Shown here piece after piece: positions 23,858-31,740 of a DNA stretch of 64,000 nt. The position numbers and the translations under genes were made by a program. Below the pieces are notes generated by a model. The model was not told where the DNA came from. It made no database searches and saw nothing but the letters and a program-made list of their open reading frames with translations. Origin of the DNA: Nocardioides litoris. Its GTDB lineage: Bacteria; Actinomycetota; Actinomycetes; Propionibacteriales; Nocardioidaceae. Within the stretch, counting starts at the first letter, position 1. Each line of letters begins with the position of its first letter. The stretch is taken from contig NZ_VDMR01000005.1 in NCBI RefSeq assembly GCF_006346315.1, positions 1 through 64,000 on the forward strand, read 5' to 3'.

Positions 23858-24871
23858 GTGACGACCCCACCCGTGCGCTCGCGCCAGCCCCTGCCCGGCA
23901 TCAGCTCCCGCGCCTGGGAGCACCCGGCCGACCGCGGCGCGCTGGTCGCGCTGCGCAAGCTGCGCGGCTTCGACACCGTGCTCAAGGCGGTCTCGGGGCT
24001 CGTCAACGAGCGGACGACCCGGCTGCTGCTGCTCGGCACGGCCGTCCGGGTCGACGAGCGCCAGTTCCCCACCCTGCACTACCTGCTCCTCGACGCCTGC
24101 CGGGTCCTCGACGCGCCCGAGGTGCCCGAGCTCTTCGTGCGCGCCGACCCGACGCTCAACGCCATGACCATCGGCCTCGACAAGCCAGTCATCGTGCTCA
24201 ACTCCGCGCTGGTCGACCTGCTGGCCGAGGACGAGCTGCGCTTCGTGGTCGGCCACGAGCTCGGGCACGCCCTGAGCGGGCACGCGCTCTACCGCACCCT
24301 GCTGGCCCGGCTGCTGTCGATGACCGGGGTGCTGGGCTCGATCCCCCTCGGCGGGCTCGGGGTGCGGGCCATCATCGCCGCCCTCATGGAGTGGCAGCGC
24401 AAGTCCGAGCTGTCGGCCGACCGGGCGGGGCTGCTGGCCACGCAGGACCCGGCGGCGGCGGTCCGCACCCACATGCAGACCGCGAGCGGCGGGCTCGTCG
24501 GCGAGCTCGACACCGCGACGTTCATGGCCCAGGGCCAGGAGTACCTCGAGTCCGGCGACCTGCGCGACTCCGTCCTCAAGCTCCTCCTCGTCGAGCGCAC
24601 CACCCACCCCTTCGCTGTCGTCCGGGCGGCCGAGCTGCGCCGCTGGGTCGACTCCGGTGAGTACGCCGCCGTGCTGGGCGGCACCTACCCGCGCCGTGCC
24701 GACGACGACGACGCCGCGGTCACCGACGCCGCCAAGGACGCCGCGAGGTCCTACTCCGCCGCCTTCGAGGCCTCTCAGGACGCGGTCGGCAAGATGGTGC
24801 ACGACATCGCCGGTGTCGCCGGCAGCATGAAGGTCTGGCTCGACGAGAAGCTGCGCCGCGGCGACGCCTGA
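23858..24871 (+). CDS. M48-family zinc metallopeptidase
   Basis: 337 aa. The zinc motif HExxH is at FVVGHELGHALSGHAL (H133, E134, H137) with the downstream Glu ligand in KSELSADRAGLLAT. VPELFVRADPTLNAMTIG and PVIVLNSALVDLL are the usual upstream strands. A short hydrophobic stretch (LLSMTGVLGSIPLGGLGVRAIIA) may dip into the membrane. The C-terminal ~90 residues are polar and helical. GTG 23858 is preferred over 23852 because the hexamer TACCCT (23846-23851) lies 6 nt before it. M48 enzymes act in protein quality control; the target here is unknown. Confidence 0.9.
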   Translation: MTTPPVRSRQPLPGISSRAWEHPADRGALVALRKLRGFDTVLKAVSGLVNERTTRLLLLGTAVRVDERQFPTLHYLLLDACRVLDAPEVPELFVRADPTLNAMTIGLDKPVIVLNSALVDLLAEDELRFVVGHELGHALSGHALYRTLLARLLSMTGVLGSIPLGGLGVRAIIAALMEWQRKSELSADRAGLLATQDPAAAVRTHMQTASGGLVGELDTATFMAQGQEYLESGDLRDSVLKLLLVERTTHPFAVVRAAELRRWVDSGEYAAVLGGTYPRRADDDDAAVTDAAKDAARSYSAAFEASQDAVGKMVHDIAGVAGSMKVWLDEKLRRGDA

Positions 24872-24897
24872 GCAGCGCCGACGCCGAGGTCGCGGGA

Positions 24898-24932
24898 CTT
24901 CGGGGCTCGCTGCGCTCGCACCCCAGCCACCG
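24898..24932. repeat. 35-bp intergenic repeat, copy A
   Basis: CTTCGGGGCTCGCTGCGCTC continuing GCACCCCAGCCACCG. A second copy is at 44306-44340, where GGGG/CCCC is replaced by GAGG/CCTC. Both positions of the potential stem change together. Both copies sit just past the stop codon of a minus-strand gene. Confidence 0.7.
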
Positions 24933-24939
24933 GGTCGGC

Positions 24940-25707
24940 TCAGCGGCGGCCGCGACGCCGCCGACGGGGCGGCTCGACGGTCCAGAGCGTCGGCACGTCG
25001 GCGACCAGCCAACAGCTGCCGGCGACGACCTGCCCGGGCTGCGGGACCTCGGGGTGGGCCGAGGCGGCGAGGCACACGGTCACCTCGAACCCGAGGGTGC
25101 GCACCTTGGCCACCTGGAACCGCTGCCCGGTGACCTCGTGCGTGCGGCCCTCCGAGAGCAGCACCGTGCCGGCCAGGTGGGCGGTCGGCTCGGCCGCGGC
25201 CGGGTCGGCGAAGGCGCCGTAGGAGACGAACGACTCGGCGGCGAACCGCTGCTCCTCGGGTCCCGGCTCGCCCAGCAGGCTGGCCTCCGAGGCGGCGAAC
25301 GCGGCGGCGTCGGCGTGCACGGTCATCTCGACCCCGAGGGCCGCGACCGACGCGCGCACCGGGCCGGCGAGGCCGGCCCCGAGGTGGCGCCGCTGCTCGA
25401 GGTCGACGGCCAGGCGGGTCACCAGCTGGTCGTCGTCGTCGAGCACGTCGGCCAGCACCACGGCGCCGTGCGGGACGAGACCGCCGAGCCGGGCGCCCGG
25501 CACGCCGTCGTAGGAGGGGACCAGGTCGATGGTCTGGCCGTCGGGGTCCTGCACGACGACCACCCGGGAGCCGCTGGGGTCGTCGTGGCGCACCGACTCG
25601 ACGCCGCGCAGCCGGCCGGCCACGCGCGTGGGCATGGCGGTGAGGTGCTGGTTGAGCTCGTCGAGGCCCGCGACGTCGAGACCGATGCAGGCGAGGGTGG
25701 ACGGCAT
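24940..25707 (-). CDS. Hypothetical protein
   Basis: 255 aa, no family recognised. The sequence alternates strands and acidic loops, such as SRVVVVQDPDGQTIDLVPSY, HGAVVLADVLDDDDQLVTR and VRTLGFEVTVCLAASAHPEVP, and ends in a very basic [10 protein letters not shown]. The segment SRVVVVQDPDGQTIDLVPS looks slightly like a glyoxalase-type strand but metal ligands are not evident. ATG 25707 is supported by TACCGT (25714-25719) 6 nt upstream. It diverges from the amidohydrolase across a locally A/T-rich stretch. Confidence 0.7.
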   Translation of the reverse strand: MPSTLACIGLDVAGLDELNQHLTAMPTRVAGRLRGVESVRHDDPSGSRVVVVQDPDGQTIDLVPSYDGVPGARLGGLVPHGAVVLADVLDDDDQLVTRLAVDLEQRRHLGAGLAGPVRASVAALGVEMTVHADAAAFAASEASLLGEPGPEEQRFAAESFVSYGAFADPAAAEPTAHLAGTVLLSEGRTHEVTGQRFQVAKVRTLGFEVTVCLAASAHPEVPQPGQVVAGSCWLVADVPTLWTVEPPRRRRRGRR

Positions 25708-25728
25708 GGCGCCACGGTAGCGACGCGC

Positions 25729-25772
25729 TTAACAACACAAAACCAGTACAGATAGGCCAATTATGGTACGGT
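25729..25772. promoter_or_regulatory. A/T-rich divergent promoter region
   Basis: Between the hypothetical gene and the amidohydrolase, GC content drops sharply, with runs such as CTTAACAACACAAAACC and CCAATTATGG. The -10 TACGGT (25767-25772) is 6 nt from the amidohydrolase GTG. Near-repeats of GTAC at 25747-25750 and 25766-25769 could mark an operator. Confidence 0.5.
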
Positions 25773-25778
25773 CCTCCA

Positions 25779-26696
25779 GTGTCCTGTCTCGACGTCCACC
25801 AGCACGCGTGGCCGGCTGCGCTCGTCGAGGAGCTGCGACGCCGGTCGCACGGGCCGCGCGTCGTGGCCGACCGGCTGCTGCTCGACGGCGAGCCCGACTT
25901 CGCGCTGGTGCCCGGCGCGGGCGTGCTCGCGCCCCTGGCCGAGCGGCAGGCGACCGACACGGCCGACGGTGTCGACCGGGCCCTGCTCTCCCTGAGCTCG
26001 CCGCTCGGCATCGAGACCCTCGACCCCACCGAGGCCGCCCCCCTGCTCGACGCGTGGCACGGCCTCGCCGCCGACCTCGGTCCCGCCCACGGGCTGTGGG
26101 CGGCGGTCAACCTGGTCGAGCCCGACCTCGGAGGGCTGCGCGACACGCTCGCCGCACCCTCCGTGGTCGGGCTCCAGGTGCCCGCCACGGCGCTGCTCGA
26201 CCCGCACGCCCTCGAGCGGCTCGCCCCGGTGCTCGCCGTCGTCGAGGCCGCCGACGCGCCGGTGCTGGTGCACCCGGGCCCGGCCGAGCCCGTGGCCGGC
26301 CCCGGGGAGGACCTGCCGGGCTGGTGGCCCGCCCTGACGTCGTACACCGCGCAGCTGACCGCGGCCTGGATGGCCTGGCACGTCGCCGGGCGGGCGCTGC
26401 TGCCGACGCTGCGCATCTGCTTCGCGGCCCTGGCGGGCCTCGCGCCGCTGCACCACGAGCGGCTGACGGCACGCGGCGGCCGGTTCGGCGCCGTCGACCG
26501 CCACGTCTACTACGACACCTCCTCCTACGGCCCGCGCGCCGTCGATGCCGTGGTGCGGGTCGTCGGCGTCGACCCGATCGTGCACGGGTCCGACCGGCCC
26601 TACGCCGAGCCCCGCGACCCCGGCCTGGGCGAGGCGTTCTCCCGGGCCTTGTTCACCACCAACCCCTACCACCTGCTCCACGGAGGAGTCCGATGA
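25779..26696 (+). CDS. Amidohydrolase-family (COG2159-like) protein
   Basis: 305 aa. The TIM-barrel begins at CLDVHQHAWPA (HxH metal ligands), with VLVHPGPAEPV as the next His strand, HHERL, VYYDTSSYGPRA and GSDRPYAEP carrying the Asp ligand, ending FTTNPYHLL. This matches amidohydrolase 2 proteins (ACMSD/decarboxylase-like). Substrate unknown. Leaderless GTG start with TACGGT at 6 nt. The stop overlaps the ATG of the cysteine dioxygenase-like gene, so the two products probably act on the same compound or its breakdown product. Confidence 0.85.
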   Translation: MSCLDVHQHAWPAALVEELRRRSHGPRVVADRLLLDGEPDFALVPGAGVLAPLAERQATDTADGVDRALLSLSSPLGIETLDPTEAAPLLDAWHGLAADLGPAHGLWAAVNLVEPDLGGLRDTLAAPSVVGLQVPATALLDPHALERLAPVLAVVEAADAPVLVHPGPAEPVAGPGEDLPGWWPALTSYTAQLTAAWMAWHVAGRALLPTLRICFAALAGLAPLHHERLTARGGRFGAVDRHVYYDTSSYGPRAVDAVVRVVGVDPIVHGSDRPYAEPRDPGLGEAFSRALFTTNPYHLLHGGVR

Positions 26697-27262
26697 CACT
26701 GGTCACCCCTGGTCTGGCCCCGCCGTCGGCCGTGGCGAGCGCCTGCGTGCTCGACGTCGACGACCTCCCTGCCCTGCCGGGCCGCGAGCTCACGTCGACC
26801 GAGCTGCGGGCCTGGGTCCGCGAGGTCGCCGCGCGGCCCGAGCTGTGGGAGCGGTACGTCCGCCACGACGGCGCCGACGAGCGCGGCAGCCGGCACTTCG
26901 TCTCGCTCTACCGCGACGCCGACATCGACGTGTGGCTGCTGTGCTGGAACCTCGAGGACGACACCGGCTGGCACGACCACGACACCTCCTCCGGTGCCGT
27001 CGCGGTCACCCGCGGCGCGGTCACCGAGAGCCGTCCGCGGCTCGGCGGCACGCCCGTCGTGCAGACCGTCAGGGCCGGCCGCACCCTCGCCTTCGGCCCC
27101 GACCACATCCACCGCATGGGCGGCGCCGTCGACGGGTCGGTCTCCATCCACGCCTACTCGCCGCCGCTGTGGCGGATGGGGCAGTACTCCATCAGCGACT
27201 CCGGCGTCATGCGCCGCTGGTCGGTGTCGTACGCCGACGAGCTGCGCCCCCTCGACGGCTGA
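26693..27262 (+). CDS. Cysteine dioxygenase-family cupin
   Basis: 189 aa. Cupin motif 1 is WHDHDTSSGAVAVTRGAVTE with His94 and His96; motif 2 is FGPDHIHRMGG with His140. These supply the three-His iron centre of cysteine (thiol) dioxygenases. Enzymes of the family oxidise cysteine or a related thiol such as 3-mercaptopropionate to the sulfinate. ATG 26693 overlaps the amidohydrolase stop (ATGA) and GGAGGAG lies upstream. The transcript ends at the hairpin 27281-27302. Confidence 0.88.
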   Translation: MTLVTPGLAPPSAVASACVLDVDDLPALPGRELTSTELRAWVREVAARPELWERYVRHDGADERGSRHFVSLYRDADIDVWLLCWNLEDDTGWHDHDTSSGAVAVTRGAVTESRPRLGGTPVVQTVRAGRTLAFGPDHIHRMGGAVDGSVSIHAYSPPLWRMGQYSISDSGVMRRWSVSYADELRPLDG

Positions 27263-27280
27263 GGCCCGGCCGGTCCCGCT

Positions 27281-27302
27281 GACCCGTCGGGGACGACGGG
27301 TC
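27281..27302. terminator. Hairpin terminator
   Basis: GACCCGTC-GGGGAC-GACGGGTC between convergent genes; a G-T pair can extend the stem outward. Its sequence resembles the stem at 11492-11525 (both carry GACCCGTC/GACGGGTC). Confidence 0.65.
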
Positions 27303-27316
27303 GGCCTGAGGCCGGT

Positions 27317-27985
27317 TCAGTCCTCGCTGACCTGGTCGCGCAGCCGGTCTCGCTGGGAGTGCAGCGCGAAGATGCGCTCGGCGAGGACGTCGGGGTCCTT
27401 CTCGTCGTCGCCGGCGATGATCTGGCCGCCGATGATGAGCTGGCCGACGTAGATGCCCTCGTCCGCGAGCTCGTCGTGGAGGAGCTCGATGTAGGCCTTC
27501 TGGCCGGCGAAGGCGATCGAGGTGCCCGTGACGGCGCGGCCGGGCTTGACGGCCGAGCCGCCGTTGACGAACAGGATGCTGGGCTTGGCGTCGTCGGGCA
27601 GGAAGCGCATGCCGGGCAGCACCTGGTGCACGGCCGCGACCGGGCCGTAGATGGAGAACTCGACCGGTCCGCGCAGGTCGGCGGGCGTGGTCTCGAGCAC
27701 CGGCCGCATGAAGTCCTTCTGGGGCAGCGGGCTGTACTGCAGGACCTCGATGGGTCCCAGGGTCTCGGTGGCCTGCTCGAGCGCGGCGGCGATGCTCTCC
27801 GGGTCGCGCACGTCGGCCACGAACCCCTTCGCCTGCACGCCGTCCTGCTCGAGCTCGGCGGCGAGCGCGTCGAGGCGGCCCTGGTGGCGGGAGACCAGCG
27901 CGACGCTGAAGCCCTCCTTGCCGAACCGCCGGGCCACGGCTGCGCCGAGCCCCTTGCCGGCACCGATGATCGCAAGAGTCGTCAT
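27317..27985 (-). CDS. Short-chain dehydrogenase/reductase
   Basis: 222 aa from ATG 27985 (TGGAG upstream); the frame is open to 28063 but the extra residues precede the Rossmann strand. The cofactor motif is LAIIGAGKGLGAAVARR, followed by VALVSRHQGRLDAL and GFVADVRD. The catalytic Ser region is ILFVNGGSAV, while the usual YxxxK is less clear (AFAGQKAYIELL). The protein is short and may be a divergent or non-catalytic SDR. It converges on the cysteine dioxygenase gene and diverges from patatin. Confidence 0.82.
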   Translation of the reverse strand: MTTLAIIGAGKGLGAAVARRFGKEGFSVALVSRHQGRLDALAAELEQDGVQAKGFVADVRDPESIAAALEQATETLGPIEVLQYSPLPQKDFMRPVLETTPADLRGPVEFSIYGPVAAVHQVLPGMRFLPDDAKPSILFVNGGSAVKPGRAVTGTSIAFAGQKAYIELLHDELADEGIYVGQLIIGGQIIAGDDEKDPDVLAERIFALHSQRDRLRDQVSED

Positions 27986-28050
27986 GGCTCCAGTCAACAG
28001 GCGCCCCGCCCACCCCTTCGGTTGCCGGCGCGGCCCGCCACACTGGCCCC

Positions 28051-28923
28051 GTGGCACGAGCACTGGTCCTGGGCGGCGGCGGCATCACGGGCATCGCGTG
28101 GGAGACCGGCCTGCTGGCCGGTCTCGCCGAGGCGGGTGTCGACCTCACGACCGCCGACCGGGTGGTCGGCACGTCGGCGGGCTCGATCGTCGGCGCGCAG
28201 GTGACCTCCGGCATCGGCCTCGAGGAGCTCTACCGGCGCCAGCTGCTCCCGCCCGCCGAGCTCGGCGACACCGCGCCCCTGGCCTCGATCGGGCCCTCCG
28301 TGCTCGTCCGGTACGCCGCCGCGCTGGTGCGCGCCCGCGGCGACGTCGAGGCGTTCGGCCGGGTGCTGGGGCGGGCCGCGGTCCGGCAGGCGGCGCGCGG
28401 CCGGGTGCCCACGGTGGCCGAGCGCTACGAGCAGGTGGCCCAGCGCATCGGCGGGCTCGTGTGGCCCGACCGCGACCTCGTGGTGACCGCGGTCGACGTC
28501 GGCACGGGGGAGCTGGCGGCGTTCGGCCCGCGCGGCCCGCTCGCCGGCGTACCGTTGGAGGACGCGGTCAACGCCTCGTGCGCCGTGCCGTGCGTCTACC
28601 CGCCGATCCCGATCGGCGACCGCACCTACGTCGACGGCGGCATGCGCTCGGGCGCCAACGCCGACCTGGCCGCGGGCTGCGACCCGGTGGTCGTGCTGGC
28701 GCCGCTCGACCGCTCGCTCGGGCCGCTGCGCAGCGCGGCCGCCCAGCTGGGCGACCTCGGCGTCCGCCACGTCGTCATCACGCCCGATGCCGACGCCCGC
28801 GCGGCCATCGGCAAGAACGTCCTCGACCCCACCGCCCGTCCGCCGTCGGCCCGGGCCGGCCGCGCCCAGGCCGCGGCCCACGTGGCCGAGCTCACGGAGC
28901 TCTGGGGAGACCGAGCAGGCTGA
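28051..28923 (+). CDS. Patatin-like phospholipase
   Basis: 290 aa. Oxyanion loop LVLGGGGITGIAWE, nucleophile elbow GTSAGS (Ser42), and the catalytic Asp in the YVDGGMRSG motif make the Ser-Asp dyad of patatins (RssA type). A soluble enzyme acting on lipid acyl esters; substrate unknown. GTG start with hexamer CACACT (28039-28044) 6 nt upstream. The 3' end overlaps the convergent P-loop gene by 32 bp. Confidence 0.92.
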   Translation: MARALVLGGGGITGIAWETGLLAGLAEAGVDLTTADRVVGTSAGSIVGAQVTSGIGLEELYRRQLLPPAELGDTAPLASIGPSVLVRYAAALVRARGDVEAFGRVLGRAAVRQAARGRVPTVAERYEQVAQRIGGLVWPDRDLVVTAVDVGTGELAAFGPRGPLAGVPLEDAVNASCAVPCVYPPIPIGDRTYVDGGMRSGANADLAAGCDPVVVLAPLDRSLGPLRSAAAQLGDLGVRHVVITPDADARAAIGKNVLDPTARPPSARAGRAQAAAHVAELTELWGDRAG

Positions 28924-29482
28924 CGACCTGCTCCGCGGCCTCGGTGGCCGACAGCGCGTCGTTGTCGACCCGCACGTGCTCGAAGCGGTGCGCGAGCGGG
29001 AACGGCTGGTCGGGTCCGGTGCTCAGCCGGTGCTCCTCGTCGGACTCGACCAGGTGCCTGCGCGCCCACTCCTGGTCGCGCTTGGACGCCTTGGCCGCCA
29101 GCCGCTCCGGCGTGCCCTCCCGCCCGAGCCGGGTCTCCTGGCTCGACCACAGCTCGGCGAACGACACCCGGCCGCCGGCCGCCGCCACCGGGGCGACCAG
29201 CCGCTCGACGTACGCCGTGTCGGCGGGGGAGTCCAGGCCCCAGACGAGGGTGAGGACGAGCCCGGGGAGGTCGGAGGCGGCGGCCTCCTCGATGACCCGG
29301 CGCCGGAGCTCCTCCCGCAGCCGCTCGAACGGCTCGGTGCCCCAGTCGAAGACCTCGAGCAGCGGCTCGATCGTGGCGTGGTTGTGGAACAGCCGGTACG
29401 GCGTCAGCCGCGCGACCTCGCGGCCGACGGACATCTTGCCGACCGCCGGCGGCCCGAACAGGACGACCAGGTGCACCCGCAC
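28892..29482 (-). CDS. P-loop nucleotide kinase-like protein
   Basis: 196 aa from GTG 29482 (GTG 29476 also possible); the open frame beyond it is repeat DNA. Walker A is VVLFGPPAVGKMSVGRE, followed by YRLFHNHATIEPLL and LPGLVLTLVWGLDSPAD near Walker B, with Arg-rich lid-like helices. The type is the shikimate/adenylate kinase-like AAA_33 group seen in small actinobacterial kinases. Substrate unknown. Its promoter would fall within the REP cluster at 29538-29692, or be transcribed from further upstream. Confidence 0.75.
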   Translation of the reverse strand: MRVHLVVLFGPPAVGKMSVGREVARLTPYRLFHNHATIEPLLEVFDWGTEPFERLREELRRRVIEEAAASDLPGLVLTLVWGLDSPADTAYVERLVAPVAAAGGRVSFAELWSSQETRLGREGTPERLAAKASKRDQEWARRHLVESDEEHRLSTGPDQPFPLAHRFEHVRVDNDALSATEAAEQVVSLLGLPRAP

Positions 29483-29537
29483 AGTCGAGCAGGTCGTGCG
29501 GAGTGGTGGCGACCGGACATCGAGCCCACCACACGGT

Positions 29538-29692
29538 GGTCGAGGAAGGCAGGCGCCCGTTCCAAGACCACTGGAGCCGCTGCGGTCGTGTGGTCTCGGG
29601 ACGGGACTTCGTCCCTCCTCGACCACCGTGGGTCCGGTCTACCCGGGCCACACGGTGGTCGAGGAAGGCGCGCCGGCGGCTGTCTCGAGACC
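29538..29692. repeat. REP-like cluster, three units
   Basis: Units at 29538-29569 (plus, decayed core AGGCAGGCGCCCG), 29592-29624 (minus, core GGGACGAAGTCCC) and 29657-29692 (plus, core AGGCGCGCCGGCGGCT). Flanks are GGTCGAGGA and the CTCGAGACC type. The linker CCGCTGCGGTCGTGTGG between the first two also occurs in the clusters at 1-263 and ~3790. The region 29483-29706 holds nothing else recognisable. Confidence 0.8.
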
Positions 29693-29706
29693 CCTCGCCG
29701 CAGGGC

Positions 29707-30591
29707 TCAGCCCTGGAGGGCGCCGATCGCCTCGTGGATCGAGAGGGTGCGGCGGGCGGACTCGACGTGCAGGTTCTCGACCATGCGGCCGTTGTAGGTG
29801 ACCACCCCGGAGCCCTTGCCGCCCTCCCACGCCGCGATGAGCCCCCGGGCGTCCTCGACCGCCTTCTCCGACGGGGCGAAGGCGGTGTTGGCGCCCTCGA
29901 CCTGGCCGGGGTGGATGAGGGTCTTGCCGTCGAAGCCCATCTGGCGGCCCTGCTCGCACTCGGCGAGGAACCCCTCGGTGTCCTTCACGTCGTTGTAGAC
30001 GCCGTCGACGATCGCGACGCCGGCGGCGCGGGCCGCGAGGAGGGCGGTGTGCAGCGAGGGCAGGATCGGGGCCCGGCCGGGCACGTGCTCGGCGTACAGC
30101 TCCTTGACCAGGTCGTTGGTGCCCATGACGAGCACGGCGAGCCGCTCGGACGCGCGGGCGATGGCCAGGCAGTCGAGGATCGCCACGGGCGTCTCGACCA
30201 TGGCCCACAGCCGCGTGTGGTCGGGGGCACCGGCCTTCTCCATGGCCGCCACGAGGCGCTGCACCTCCTCGGCACTGCCGACCTTGGGCACCACGACCCC
30301 GGCGGGTCCGGCGGCCGAGGCGGCGGCGATGTCGGCGTCGTGCCACTCGGTGCCGAGGCCGTTGACCCGGATCGTGACCGTACGACGGCCGTACTCGCCC
30401 GACGCGGCGGCCGCGCAGGCGGCGTCGCGGGCGGCCGGCTTGGCGTCCGGGGCGACGGCGTCCTCGAGGTCGAGGATGAGCCCGTCGCACGGGATGGACT
30501 TGGCCTTCTCGAGCGCGCGCTCGTTGCTGCTCGGCATGTAGAGCACCGAGCGCAGCGGCGTGAACGCGGCCCCGGTCCCGTCCTCAGTCAT
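29707..30591 (-). CDS. CoA-ester lyase, HpcH/HpaI family (shorter paralogue)
   Basis: 294 aa. Family marks: LRSVLYMPSSNERALEKAKS, CDGLILDLEDAVAPDAK with the metal-binding Glu-Asp, TVTIRVNGLGTEW, GVVVPKVGSAEEV, LWAMVETPVAILD (Glu ligand), and GFDGKTLIHPGQVEGANTAF. It is a citE/malyl-CoA lyase-like protein. Together with the overlapping 362-aa paralogue it resembles the Mcl1/Mcl2 pair of the ethylmalonyl-CoA pathway, where the shorter one is a malyl-CoA thioesterase. That is inference, since no ccr or mutase is in the window. The ATG overlaps the upstream stop by 8 bp. Confidence 0.88.
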   Translation of the reverse strand: MTEDGTGAAFTPLRSVLYMPSSNERALEKAKSIPCDGLILDLEDAVAPDAKPAARDAACAAAASGEYGRRTVTIRVNGLGTEWHDADIAAASAAGPAGVVVPKVGSAEEVQRLVAAMEKAGAPDHTRLWAMVETPVAILDCLAIARASERLAVLVMGTNDLVKELYAEHVPGRAPILPSLHTALLAARAAGVAIVDGVYNDVKDTEGFLAECEQGRQMGFDGKTLIHPGQVEGANTAFAPSEKAVEDARGLIAAWEGGKGSGVVTYNGRMVENLHVESARRTLSIHEAIGALQG

Positions 30592-31672
30592 CGGAGACCT
30601 CGATCGCGTCGTACTGCTCCTTCAGCTCGGGGTCGATGGCCGCGAGCTGGTCGGCGAGCTCCACCATGACCAGGCACTGCTTGAGGGAGGCGTCGTCCTC
30701 CATCTTGCCGTCGAGCATCACCGCGCCGGTGCCGTCGCCCATCGCCGCGACGACGCGCTTGGCGTGCGCGATGTCGTCGACGCTGGGGGAGAAGACCTTC
30801 TTGGCGATCGCGATCTGCTTGGGGTGCAGGCTCCAGGTGCCGACGCAGCCGAGGAGGAAGGCGTTGCGGAACTGGTCCTCGCACGCCGTCACGTCGGTGA
30901 TGTCGCCGAACGGCCCGTAGTAGGGGTAGATGCCGTGCATCGCGCACGCGTCGACCATGCGGGCGATCGTGTAGTGCCAGAGGTCCTGCTGGTACGTCGG
31001 CCGGCTCGCGTCGGGCTGGTCGGGGACGGGGTCCTGCCGCACCAGGTAGCCGGGGTGGCCACCGCCGACGCGCGTGGTCTTCATCCGCCGGTCGGCGGCG
31101 AGGTCGGCCGGGCCGAGGGAGAGGCCCTGCATGCGCGGGGAGGCGCCGCAGATCTCCTCGACGTTGGCCATGCCGCGGGCCGTCTCGAGGATCGCGTGGA
31201 CCAGGATCGGGCGGTCGAGGCCGGCCTTGGCCTCGAGCTGGGCGAGCAGGCGGTCGACGTAGTGGATGTCCTCGGCGCCCTGCACCTTCGGCACCATGAC
31301 GACGTCGAGCTTGTGGCCGATCTCGGGCACCAGCGTGGTCAGGTCGTCGAGCGCCCACGGGCTGTCGAGGCTGTTGATCCGCGTCCAGAGCTGGGTCGGG
31401 CCGCCGGTGCCGAGGCCCTCGGTCGAGCCGCCGATGCGCACGAGCCCCTCGCGGGCCGCGACCTTGTTGTCGGCCTTGACCGCGTCCTCGAGGTTGCCGA
31501 GCAGCACGTCGACGGTGCCGACCATCTGCGGGATCTTGGCGGCCATCTTCTCGTTGGACGGGTCGAAGAAGTGGATGGCCCGGCTCGGCCGGAACGGGAT
31601 CGAGGTCAGCGGCTCGGGCGCGCCGACCGCGAGCGGGCGGAAGAAGTCCTTGGCGCTCTGGGATGCGGGCAT
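30584..31672 (-). CDS. CoA-ester lyase, HpcH/HpaI family (longer paralogue)
   Basis: 362 aa. It carries NLEDAVKADNKVAAREGL (metal Glu-Asp), LWTRINSLDSPW, LDVVMVPKVQGAEDI, LVHAILETARGMANVEEICGASPRM (Glu ligand), LSLGPADLAADRRMK, and GTWSLHPKQIAIAKKVF. The long insert between 200 and 250 distinguishes it from the 294-aa neighbour. Likely a beta-methylmalyl-CoA/L-malyl-CoA lyase or similar, cleaving or forming C-C bonds with acetyl- or propionyl-CoA. ATG 31672 with TAACTT (31680-31685) 7 nt upstream, a leaderless promoter for the two-gene operon. Confidence 0.88.
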   Translation of the reverse strand: MPASQSAKDFFRPLAVGAPEPLTSIPFRPSRAIHFFDPSNEKMAAKIPQMVGTVDVLLGNLEDAVKADNKVAAREGLVRIGGSTEGLGTGGPTQLWTRINSLDSPWALDDLTTLVPEIGHKLDVVMVPKVQGAEDIHYVDRLLAQLEAKAGLDRPILVHAILETARGMANVEEICGASPRMQGLSLGPADLAADRRMKTTRVGGGHPGYLVRQDPVPDQPDASRPTYQQDLWHYTIARMVDACAMHGIYPYYGPFGDITDVTACEDQFRNAFLLGCVGTWSLHPKQIAIAKKVFSPSVDDIAHAKRVVAAMGDGTGAVMLDGKMEDDASLKQCLVMVELADQLAAIDPELKEQYDAIEVSDD

Positions 31673-31740
31673 GGCGCGGAAGTTAGCAGTCGTTCACCTC
31701 GCGCCGGTATGACCGATCTCGCAGCGGCCGGGGTGGTCCC

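Noticed and set aside
29483..29626. N-terminal extension of the P-loop protein
   Set aside because: The extra residues are encoded by REP repeat DNA, and the Walker A begins normally from the downstream GTG.
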